This document shows positions 35,037 through 45,950 of a stretch of 64,000 nt of DNA, in pieces; the first letter of the stretch is position 1; each line of letters opens with the position of its first letter. This DNA comes from Lobosporangium transversale. Lineage: Eukaryota; Mortierellomycota; Mortierellomycetes; Mortierellales; Mortierellaceae. The notes beneath the pieces were generated by a model. The model was not told the DNA's origin, did no database searches, and saw only the letters and a program-made list of their open reading frames with translations. The translations under genes were made by a program, and so were the position numbers. The stretch spans positions 434,001 through 498,000 of the forward strand of contig NW_019028993.1 in assembly GCF_002105155.1 (NCBI RefSeq), written 5' to 3'.

Positions 35037-36605
35037 ATGGACCCTGAACATAACAACCCCACAGTCAGCATCACTGCAACCAATGTGCTCAGTCCAGTTC
35101 AGAATGCCGACTTTAGCAAAGAAGTCCCTGCTAATGCTAGCAGTAACATCCACACCTATAACCCCAACAGCGATGACAGCGACGATGACAGCCATTTCAC
35201 CATCAGTACCAGCCTCAAGAATTTATCTAGCGATACAACAGAATTTCTACCTTTTGTTCCTGCTCTGTCCATTTCCTCCAATACCAACACAGTTGTCTCA
35301 TCAGCACCATCCTCTCCTGACACCTTACATCCAACAACACCCACGACAGTAATAACGACAACTAATCCCACGAAAGTATCGGCAGAAGTAATAGAACAGA
35401 GTGCATCTATTACAGAATCAATAAACACATTGACTACGGTCCCTTCTACACCGCCAATCATTCTCTTGCCTCCCGTTGATATCGAGGCAGAGGCAGAATC
35501 AGAAACAAAAACAGAGATAGTGACAGCGGCAGCAACAGAATCTGCCGGACAAAAGGAAACATCAAACGAGAACTCAGACAAGGACGATAGTCATAAAGAG
35601 AACATCAATCCTGTACTTGACCGTGATAGTCATAAAAACGCAACAGCAATAGCCACACCATCTCAAAAGCAACAGGGAGTTCTTAAACCATCTAAATTAA
35701 TCAAGCCTGCAGCAGCTTCAAGTAGCGCAAAGAAGCCTTTGTCGGTATCTGCAGGAAGGGCTGCCGGAGCATCCACAGCTACTACCATATCATCCACAAA
35801 GGTCAAATCCGCCAACTCGTCTTTATCAAAGACTCCGACCTCTTCCATTAGTTCGTCATCGACTACCAGGTCCCGACCTCCGATTCCTACTAGTTTATTA
35901 AGAAGCAGCACTTCCACTTCTTCTGTTCCCACCGTAGGATCGATCTCATCCTCTCGACCTACAACACCCTCATCCACAAGAAAAACACTTGCTCCTCCTG
36001 CTATTCGTAGATCTCCTTCAACCCCAGCTTTGCCCACTTCGGCTACGACTAGTAATAGTAGTCCATCACGTACTCCAGCTACGTTAGGAAGGCGTGTTGC
36101 CTCTAGCTCTGGTGTTGCGACCGTATCATCTTTGCGTTCAAGTCCATCGGCCACTCCATCATTATCACGATCAACCAGTCAAACATCGGTCGTATCAGCA
36201 TCCGCCTCTTCTGTTGGCACAGCACGACGCACGCCTGCCTCTTCAGGAACATCCTCATCTTTGTCGACCGCAGCAGCAGCAAATAAGACATCGACAGGCA
36301 CAGCTTCAATTCCAAGTACTTTAGCCAGTCGTAGGACACCTAGTTCTACAAATCCATCCCCAAATTCTACTCTTCGACAACCTTCTACAAGTAGTAGAAT
36401 TAGTACTAACACTAGCACTAGCGCTACAACAGCTCGCAAATCACCAGCCACCTCGACCACTACCACATCAACTAGTCGTACTGCATCTGCATCCAACAGT
36501 ACTACAACTACTCGTCCGATTACGGATGCAGCCAAAGTCAAAATGCTGAGCACACAATTGAACGGACTGCAAGAGAAGGTAAAAACAGTTTCATATTTCT
36601 TACAG

Positions 36606-36642
<37 letters not shown>

Positions 36643-37216
36643 CACTTGTAATGACACGCACGAAAGAGGGGGGAAAAAATAATGAAAAGAGGGCTTGAGA
36701 GTTCGAACAGTGAGCTAATAGTGATATCTATTCTATTTTTGACATCTTTATATCTATAATTGCTAAACAATCACAAACAGCATGATAATACTCTGAGACT
36801 GCTTCAAGAACAGGAGGAGCGAATGAGGAAAGAGCTCGCAGAACTAACGATGATGCCTGAACCCCAACGTAAGCCTATCTCATCCGATGTTCAGCAGGTT
36901 CTGAACGAGATGGAAGAGCTGCGCAAGCAGTTTAGCATTGCCAAGACAGAACATCAAAAACAACTAGAGGACATGGCGACACAACGTGAAAAGGAGATTG
37001 CAGAACTCAAGGAGAAGCATGATGCGCTTTTATCGGCTATGATTGAGGAACGAGATTCCATTGCTGATTCCTTGAAGGTAAACAATATGCACAATCATAT
37101 TTTTGTATCATCACGCATGCATGCATGATAATGCAGCATTGTTTCTCTGCCTTTTGTTTTTTGTTTTTCCTCAGGAGAATATTAACGCCTTCTTTCATTA
37201 TTATTATTATTATTAC

Positions 37217-37268
<52 letters not shown>

Positions 37269-38791
37269 GATAGTCATTGAAAGCATCAGGCGAGTTGACT
37301 GAACGCGAAAAGGATGCTAAGATCAAGGAGCTTGAAGAACAAATCGAAAAATCTCTCAAAGAGCATGCCGAGGTCCTTTTGAAGCATGCGGATGCACTTG
37401 AGGTCCTTCGTGCGGACATGGAAGCAGCCTGGACAGCTAAATATGACTCCAAGGTTCAGGAACTGACAAAAGTGCATGCAGAGGAGTTAAAAGACCTGGA
37501 AGAGAAGAGGCAGGTATCTAAGGATGCAGAAATCCAGGAGCTAAAAGACTCATTTTCACAACAGATTAAGGCCTTGGAAGAGGAGCAAGAGAAGCGAATC
37601 ACAGACTTGAATACGAAACACGCATCGCAGATCCAAGACTGGAAGGACAAGCTGTCTCATCAGGCGGACGCCAGTGACGAGTTGATTGGGAAGCTCAAGA
37701 GTGAACTGAAGTCTGCGAAGGCAGCCAAAGAAGAAGTGGAGGCAGAGCTGAATCGAGTCAATGAACAAACTCAAGAGCAGTTGAACCAAGTCCGTGCAGA
37801 GATGGAGGAGATTCGCAAACTTTTGGCCGCCAAGGAAGCTGAGACTGCAGAGCTTCAGAAGCGTGTTGATGAATTGACAGATGATTTGGAAAATGCTTCT
37901 ATCAGCGCCATGTAAGTAATCAATCATTTTGTTTGTGTGAATGCAATAAGAGTTTTTTTTATTTTTAGCGGCAAAGATTATTAATATTTATTATATATTA
38001 TTGCATTTAGGCTCAAGAACACAAAGAGATACAAAGTGAAGCAGGTGCAGATTTATGGCTCTAGCGTCAGTGGTAACTTGAAGGTCAAGCGAGCACAACA
38101 ATCCATCAGTGACACTCTTGAGCAGCTCGATATTGAGTTCGAATTCGTGGATGTCTCTGTGGATGAGGATGCGAAATGGTATATGCGCCGCAAGAATGGA
38201 GGCGAGAAACAACTGCCTCAGATTTTCTCCGGAGGAGAGTACAGAGGTATCTTTGAAGACTTTGAGTATGCGATCGAAACTCATCAGCTAACTCAATTCT
38301 TGGGCTTTGATCGAATCCGAGGATTTGTCCCACGTAACAAGATGGGCGTTGATTCCCATAATGGCAATGGTGTGAAATCTACAACTCAAGCTCAAGATGG
38401 TGAAGATGCAGAGCAAGGTGCTGGATTTCCTTCAGTTGTAGTAAACGGTATGGGCCATAGATCTTCGATCTCCGCAGGAAACAACAAGGATGTTGCAACG
38501 TCCATGTATCTGTTATCTCCTGCTTCAAATCGATTCCACTCGACTGCATCCTTGGCTTCAGTCACATCTACTACCTCCACTACCTCGTCACGTAGCAATG
38601 GCAGCTTGAAAGCCGGCTTCGTCCAGAACGCAAGCCAAGTCTGGGATGGAGCCTTGAAGAACGATATTACACACGTGAAGCACAACTTAGGGTTTGCAAA
38701 CCCTGTGATTCCTGATGATGAAGAGTTGGAAGAATTATTTGAACAAGGTGCTGTGACCGAAGAAGAGCTACAAGCTCTCTTGAACATGTAA
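35037..38791 (+). CDS. Disordered/coiled-coil protein with C-terminal SH3BGR domain
   Basis: Exons 35037-36578, 36781-37077, 37274-37911 and 38011-38791 join to 1085 residues. Residues 1-500 are Ser/Thr/Pro rich: acidic at first, then strongly basic (SSTRKTLAPPAIRRSPSTP), surely disordered. A KEN triplet sits at 187-189. A long coiled coil follows from about 500 to 820. Then comes a glutaredoxin-like SH3BGR domain at about 833-930 (VQIYGSSVSGNLKVKRAQQ, FVDVSVDEDAKWYM, LPQIFSGGEYRG). The tail is Ser-rich and ends with acidic residues. The SH3BGR family has a thioredoxin fold without the catalytic CxxC, and I find no cysteine in the whole protein. No function is established; scaffold or cytoskeleton roles are guesses. 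Intron 37078-37273 holds an ATT microsatellite, and intron 1 holds a T tract of more than 30. Confidence 0.85.
37197..37269 (+). repeat. ATT microsatellite in intron
   Basis: About 24 near-perfect ATT units with one ACT interruption lie just upstream of the acceptor of the second intron of the SH3BGR-domain gene. Confidence 0.9.
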
Positions 38792-39124
38792 AAAGAAAGA
38801 TAGTTATATATACCCCCCTTTACTTTCATCACATCCTCATATCAAAGGATTATCGACTTTGAAGAAAAGAACGAATAAAAGTAAAAGCATGTATCTTATT
38901 CATCACACCATACTTAATTGCTCACAAAAAAAGCCACGTCTCCAGTCTTCAAGAGTCCGGTCAAAATTCCATTCGTTACATTTATTGCATTTTTCTTCCA
39001 TCAAACCAGGGAACGGACATTATAAGGACTTTTTTTTTTTTTTTTTTTTTCTTTTTTTGTTCAGCCGCGCAGTGATACAGAGGAAGAAGCACAGGACAAC
39101 AAAGAGAAAAACAACACTCCCATC
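38792..39124. other. Short intergenic region before UFE1
   Basis: It contains AATAAA near 38873 and a T23 tract near 39030-39051; the leader before the ATG at 39125 is A/G-rich. No exon is seen. Confidence 0.6.
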
Positions 39125-40046
39125 ATGCCGGACCTTACCAACATCTTTCATGCAACAGTCCAGGACCTGAGTCAAGCATCAGGAGGCTTCTCCTCTGGCG
39201 TACGTTCTGGGGCTGTATCGAAACCACCAACCCCAAAGGCACCAACAGATCCATGGATACGAGAAGCCCACCAAATTGTAAGTGAATCGAGAAAGACCAA
39301 GAACTTTTTTTTTTTAAGCTGAAAGTTCTCATTTTTTATTTTTTACAACTTTCAGTCGAGGACTATAGCGGATCTCCGAACATTTATCCTCATTACCCGT
39401 CCTGCATATCTCAATCTTTCGCGTGGTGGATCAGGAAACTCATTAGGCGCCAATATGCGTTTACCACGACGGTCAGACTCTATACCCAATGTCAACAATA
39501 GCCATAACACCTTATCAAAATCGTTCACATCCTCCAAAGTGTTGAATGATCTCTTGGACACTGTTTCGTCATTGACATCACTTTCTGATAAGGACCGAGA
39601 CAGTATTGATACACAAGTCAAAGTCATGATGCGACAGATCAAAGGTGCTATTGAGGAACTAGAGTCACTTGAACAAGGTAATAAATGAGCCACTACGACC
39701 ACAGCCAGCAACAACAATAACAAAAGAACAATGAAAGAATACTTCTAATGTACCTTTTTTTATTCTTCGCCTCCCATCTTCAACATCATATTCTATATTA
39801 CATAGATCGTAGGAAAAGAGCCAACACTACTACAAATAGCAGCAATGCCGCTGTGGCAGGATTGAATCAGTTGTTGAGTATGGCAGCTAGCGGTGCAGGA
39901 TCTGTCGATCACTTGGCTCAACATCGACAAGGTGTCACTCTTTATCTGAATGAACGCCTTGCAAGCCTGGCCACACTGCATAAAGATCAATACGAGGCCA
40001 GAATAGCTCGCGAGATGGAGAAAAGAGAAAGGTAGATACATTAATG

Positions 40047-40078
<32 letters not shown>

Positions 40079-40917
40079 ATACGTATTCTGTATTAAACTT
40101 TTTTTTTTTTTTTTTTTTTTTTTGCCTATACTTAACCTTATGATGTTAGCTCTTTATACAAAGCGTTACCAAAACCGACAGTCTCGAATAGCTATGGTCT
40201 CAAACGTCAACAAGATCCTGAGTCTACCTCAGGAATATCATTCAATGCAGGGCTCTCACACAGGAGAAATACTAATGCTCGAACGACAGCAACAGCAACG
40301 ATAACAAGTAATGGAGCAGGGGCAACAGACAGCGACCTTAATGATCGTTCAACAAATATCAGTAGAACCTCTTCACCACAACCATCAACAGGCGTTTCAA
40401 CTGCACAGTATTATCATCAAGGTAGTCATAACCATAGAAATAATAATAATGGATTTGGTGGATTTGTAGACAATGATGAACAAGATTTCGAAAATAGTCT
40501 GACTGCTGAGCAAAGACAAATGCTCCAAATGGAGAATGAAAATATTGTTCAAAAACTGGAGACAGAATTGAACCAAGTCAGGTATAAATTATACAAGCAA
40601 AAAAAAAAATCACTTTTATCGTATTCTTTTTCAATTTTTTATTTATTTTATTTCATTTTGTTTTTAATGGTAGGCACCTGGAAGCCTCTATGTTAGAGCT
40701 TTCATCGCTACACTCAACAATCCAGGAGCATCTTGAGGTACAAACACTACAAACCAATCGGCTACACGAGGAAGCACTAACAGCAATCAGTCACATTGAT
40801 GCTGGAAACGAACAGTTAATTAAAGCTGGTAAACGGAGCAATACCACTCGAAAATGGATCCTCTTTTTCCTCATCCTTGCTAGTTTTGTCCTACTCTTCC
40901 TCGACTGGTACGACTAA
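39125..40917 (+). CDS. UFE1: ER SNARE, syntaxin-18/Ufe1
   Basis: Exons 39125-39277, 39356-39677, 39806-40031, 40150-40581 and 40674-40917 join to 458 residues. The N-terminus (MPDLTNIFHATVQDLSQ) and the helical region WIREAHQISRTIADLRTFI match the syntaxin-18 N-terminal domain. A Ser/Thr/Asn-rich linker follows. The Qa-SNARE helix runs from about 355 to 425 (HLEASMLELSSLHSTIQEHL, TNRLHEEALTAISHIDAGNEQL). The protein ends in a tail anchor WILFFLILASFVLLFLDWYD, nearly the same as in animal STX18. It mediates Golgi-to-ER retrograde fusion with Sec20 and Use1. Intron 40032-40149 contains A33 and T25 runs that could pair. AATAAA is at 40925, just after the stop, and a T15-A28 tract follows between this gene and the convergent SUN gene. 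Confidence 0.93.
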
Positions 40918-40956
40918 TAAAAACAATAAACTTATAAAGCATAAAGACTGTATCCA

Positions 40957-40999
<43 letters not shown>
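40957..40999. repeat. T15-A28 tract between convergent genes
   Basis: A T15 run abuts an A28 run directly, so each strand can fold into a 15-bp A-T hairpin. It sits 40 bases past the UFE1 stop and about 200 bases past the SUN gene stop, a plausible shared 3'-end region. Confidence 0.9.
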
Positions 41000-41195
41000 T
41001 GTTGCAAGCTGAAAATAGAGTATTTTTATCGCTATAATAAATTGAACTGGCTAGACTAAAGTTGTTGATAGTATACACAAGTTGTACAGGACGAGTGAAA
41101 AAAGAAAAGAGACTACATTGAACGAAAGAGAATGGTGGTAATATAATAATACAGCAGACATTACAGCACTATTTTTTTTTCTTTTCTTTTTGACC

Positions 41196-44100
41196 TTATG
41201 CGTTAGGCTCATAGCCATGAACCCGGACACGGTACATGCATGTGTACTTGGGATGTCCCCAGTTCGATTTGATCCGGAGAACAACTCCGACAAAGGGCCA
41301 TTTCTGCATTGACAAAGGAATCGAGAATGTCTGCCTTGTCTTGGGTTTGGTATGCTTCCCCTCCCCTTGAGCGTTGTATTCCACGTTGGTCAATAGGATA
41401 GCACCAGGCCACGGCAAATCCTCTTTCTCATTATTTTCTTCTTTTTTCTCTTGTGAATCTTGCTCTTGCTCCTTAATACCCTCATTACCATTGTTCCTTT
41501 TGTTCTTGATCTCCAGCTCACCATCATTGTTTTTATCGTTATTGTTCACCACAGAAGCATGGTGAGAGGTTGCGGTGGGCGCTGCATCCTCGCTTCCTCG
41601 AAGTCCCCAAACCTCGATCTCCTTGGGTGCGCTGTCCATGTCCAAAACCACACTCGGGTCTGCATGCTCAATCGTAATCTCTGTCACTACAATTCTTCTT
41701 GCTAAACGAATCCCCAACTGACCTTGCTGACCTTCCATTGCCCAACATTCCCCTGCATGAATGTCTGGTTCAATCGCCTTTTGAGCTGGCTTCTCTCGCC
41801 GTGGTAGCTTGACAAAGTATTTGAGGCCCAGATTACCCCAAAAGGTCGGAGCAACTGTATGATGATAATCCTGAGATGTGAGACGGGGGATGATACGTCC
41901 TCCAGCTGAGAAGAGTGCATAGTCTGGCTTAGCAATTGCATCTGCAGAATATTTTTCTAGGGCCTCATCGATCAACCCGGAAACCAACTCTTTCTCTAAC
42001 TCCGTCAAACCAGTGTTACCACGACCATCCTGGTTTCCACTTACGGTAGAAGATGATCCATAGAAGCCTATCCGTCGACGAGGTGCCTCTTTGCCATGGA
42101 GTTTTCCTTGCTTCTCCAATAGCTCCATTACATTTTTCTCCACGCCTTGCCAGATCATATTAGCCTCTGTTCTTACGAGCCTCAAAAATTCGCCTCGTGA
42201 GACCTTAAACATGTGGCCTTCTACGAAATCTGACAACGCACGCTCATTTTCTTGCAGGAAATCATCCCAGCTCATAATCTTGCCTTTCTTTGCTTTTGAG
42301 CTCTTCCTGAAAGATCCCCAACTCCATCTCCCGGATGACGATGACGATGACGATGGAGCTTGCTCATGCTCATCTTCTGGGTCCATGTCTAGTTTTGAAA
42401 TCCTGTCTTCAATAGTCTTCTGGACTTGCTCTGGGGTGACGAAGAGTTCTCGTGCTGTATTCCAAAACTCGCTCGGAATCGATAGCTCTCCAGTTTTGAG
42501 ATCCCTAGAAACTACTAAATGCTTTGGAATTTCATCTCGAATCTGCTCCAAAACTGTCTGCTCAATCCATCGTCCATCTTTTACGTACTGTGCAAGCGAA
42601 TCCACCCGATCCGAGACTCGATTCAACTTGTGTTCCACGCCAGAGACCCAGACCGAAATGCCGTCAAATTTAGTCCGTAGCTCCTTACTGAGCACCTCAT
42701 CTGCTTGTTCAAGATCTGAGAGCTTCTTTTGAATGAGCAGCGACATGCTGTCAAATTTACTCTGCAATTCCTTACTAAGCTGATCGTCAGCTTGGCCAAG
42801 CTCGACCAACGTCTTTTGAATCCATTTGACAGCCGACTCGAGCTCTTCAAATGACTGAATTTGCTCTGATGGAATTTGGATTCTGCTAGATGCCGATCCT
42901 GACTTTTTACCAGTAGGTCGAGATGGGATCCATTGGCTGATAGAAGGGAATTGAGGGATCCAACTTAACCATGAACGGTCCTTCAGGCTAGAATTTCTCC
43001 AGCTTAGCTTGCTCCATGTATCCGAAACCCTCTCTCTCATGTATGGCGTCTGGCCAGAGCTTTGAGTGACATTGCTGTTGTTGCAATCACCGAGGCCCTG
43101 GCTTGAAGAGATACCATAGCCCAACTGATGACTTCCCCAGACAGCAATACACATAAGAGCGACCCCAAAAAGTGTTCCTGGACTCAGCAAGCCACTTGCA
43201 ACGCCCGCACGGGCCCATTCCTCACCTGTCCTCCAAAAAGCTTGTCTCTGGCGCCATGGCCAGCCAAAGATCAGGTAGAGCCAAGATAGCAAGAGTCCAA
43301 AAAGAAATAGAGCAGTTTCAATGGCCGCATATAATAGATCTCTAAGCTGACGAAATCCATCCTGAAGCATACGCCATAACACATGCCATGGATAGATTCG
43401 TTTATGCCCCATACGAGTCTGGGAAGGTTGACGGAGATTACGGCCTGAATTGACATAGCGATGGTGAGTTGTAGACGAAGAAATACCGTATGCTTTTGAG
43501 ATATCAGCGTCACTCTCCGCACTCATGTACGCAACTTCCTGTTCATCCTGAAAGTGCGTCTCCGTCTTAGGTCGTGTGGGAACACGTTCACCAGATAAAG
43601 TAGCAGGCTTCATTCGCCTCCATTCATGGCTCTCTCTTGCTTGATCATACTCATCAGAGTCCTGAGATGCAGTCAAGGCAATACCAGAGTCGAGTTGTCT
43701 CATAATAGGGACTTCGAAAGGATTCGGCTTCTTGACATACTCATTCATAAGTGAAACAGAGGGTGGCGTCAGGGATGGGCGAGCAGTGGCTGGAGGGGTC
43801 AAAACACGGCGTGTCACCGAGTACGGTAGTGGAGAAGGTGTTCTAGCTTGGCGGAGCTCTGCTGGTGTGATTGTACGGCGGACGGGTAATGGTGGTGTCA
43901 TTGCTCTGCTCGCTACAGGCGTAGGACGGGTGCGAGGCTGCTTACGATAGAATCCTTTGCGGACACGAGCGCTAGTAAGGTTCTTATCCATATCGCTATC
44001 AGAGCCATCATCTATTGGTTGTTTTTTATCTTTGCCTTTAGGAGTACTCCAGCCATACTCGTCCCGCTGCTTCCGCAACAAGTTGGCAATGCGCTTGATA

Positions 44101-45460
44101 AAACCCAGTTGTTCTTGCTCTCGTTTCAATTCAGCCATCTCGGCGTCCACCCCAGTATCATATTTCGAATTGTCTTCATCGTCAATAGCTGGATCAGCAT
44201 AAATATTCGGGCGAAGACGATTGTAGGAATAGATTTCATCTTCATATCCACCGATGTCAAGTGTTTGGTCTCCATCGTCATAATCCTCATTGCTATAGAC
44301 ATTGTTATTATCAGGGCTGTCGTAACCGCCATCGGCGTCGAGCCCTTTGCTGTTATACCCATCCACAAAGTGAGAATGGTGTTGGTCATCGTATTGGTCT
44401 CTATCGTAGTGAAGTTCCTGATATTGATTCTCACGATGACCGTTCATTTCTCTAGCAAAGGCGTCATGATCTTCGCTAATGTCAACACCCTCTGGAAAGC
44501 TCTCAGGGGGCCTATGATGAGGCGATAACTCTAGTCTCAGAGTATTATCCTCTCTAACCGCATTATTGGAACGAATGCCTTCTGTGTAATCATTGTCATC
44601 AACGTCATAGTCATCCTCAATAAGATAATTATGGGGTGAGGGGAGGTCATGACCAGCTGACTCTCTGCTGTAGAGATTGTTACTTTGTCGCTTAGAAGGC
44701 GCAATAGGGGTATCATGTGGCCTAAATGCCTTTCGGTATTTATTTCCCTGCGGAGTACCAAAGAAAACGTGGTCTTTGTTATTGTCGACAAAAGGTGCAA
44801 AGGACGTTCCTTTGTTACTGATTTCTACATCAATGTACTGAGACGACATGCCGTTGCTATTATGAATTGAATGGCTCTGCTGATAAGCTTTAGCAGTAGG
44901 TAAGTCTGTTGCTGCTGCTTCTGTTGTTGTTGTGTAGAGCATATCCTCATGAGATGCAGATTGTGAAACGTGTGATGTAGTCCTGCCATTGCTTCCTTTG
45001 CTATTGTTGTTGCGTTTGTTAGTGTTGCTATTGATGCTGTCATTGTTGCTAATGCCATGGAAGTTAACACTGGAGTTAGGAAGTTGATTGGAAAGTCGTC
45101 GCATACGATTTGGTGTTTTAGGACCTTCGACAGTTGTGCCGATGACACCAGGTAAGAGCAGATTATCGACTCTAGGTGGAATGCTGGTTGTGCCAAGTGC
45201 GGACCTACTTCTTGACTGTAGTAAGAGACCAAGAAAAATTATAATAATAATCGTCAATGGTTTTTTTTTTTTTCCTCTTCATTTCTCAAAAGGACTTTTT
45301 CTGTGGCATAGAAAAATATATAACCCCGCTATATGACGCGTGGTAAAAAAAAAAAAAATAGAAAGGCCCTTACAGGGGTAATATGAGTATAATCTTTGGA
45401 GGAGCCATTCCTTTCGGGAGGCGGTTGACTAGAGCGCCTTGAAGGTGTCAAGGGTGCCAT
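41196..45460 (-). CDS. SUN-domain nuclear envelope protein (LINC complex)
   Basis: Two exons on the minus strand, 45460-45374 and 45215-41196, give 1368 residues. Exon 1 begins MAPLTPSRRSSQPPPERNG and ends before donor CCT|GTAAGG; the acceptor CTACAG precedes SRSRSALG. A continuous frame upstream of that acceptor would start MTIIIIIFLGLLLQ, but that is intron sequence. Residues 1-640 are a disordered nucleoplasmic region. Two membrane segments lie near 645-675 and 695-715, then coiled coils (about 815-915) in the perinuclear space. The SUN domain occupies about 1104-1368, with DYALFSAGGRIIP, IEPDIHAGECWAMEGQQGQLGIRLAR and CMYRVRVHGY. It should trimerise and bind KASH proteins across the nuclear envelope. 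A low-complexity Asn/Glu/Lys insert of about 55 residues interrupts the SUN domain. The promoter is shared with divergent CMR1. Confidence 0.92.
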
Positions 45461-45950
45461 TAAGAATGAATGATGAATGAAACGCGTTTACAGAACCAGG
45501 AAAGAAGAAATAAAAAAAAAAAAAAAAAAAAAAAAAGTGAGAGAAGTGGATTCAATCAATGGAAATAGAAAAGAATGATAATAGTAGTGGTAATAATCGT
45601 GAGATTGTGCAGAAGAGTGATTGAGAAATAAACTATTGACAGTTATAATAGGGAGTAGTTGTGAGGGTATTGATGGGAATGATGGAAATGAGTCTGTTAC
45701 TGCAGGGGAATAAAATAAGGAGCGAAGCGAAGTAGGAAAGAGAAAATATTGTTTGTTTAGAAATTTGGTGTGAATGATGCATGGCATCGGCACGAGTCAT
45801 TTTAGGTCCAATTCTCTATCCTCGTGCCCACATCCCTCCGTATACAAAAATTGAGAGGGAAAAAAAAATTTTTGCCACCACTTTTTGAGACAAGATTTTA
45901 TTTATTCATTCTTACTCAGATTCTCTTCAGAAAAAAAAAAAAAAAAAAAA
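45461..45950. other. Divergent promoter region SUN gene / CMR1
   Basis: 490 bases separate the two start codons. It includes an A24 tract (45512-45535) and ends in an A20 run that touches the CMR1 ATG. No exon is seen. Confidence 0.6.

Noticed and set aside
35156-36661. Long minus-strand frames (141-163 codons)
   Set aside because: They are antisense shadows of the Ser/Thr-rich first exon of the SH3BGR-domain gene.
41374-44870. Several antisense frames of 60-213 codons on the plus strand
   Set aside because: They overlap the coding exon of the SUN gene, are Ser/Cys or Ile-rich mirror translations, and lack domains and splice signals.
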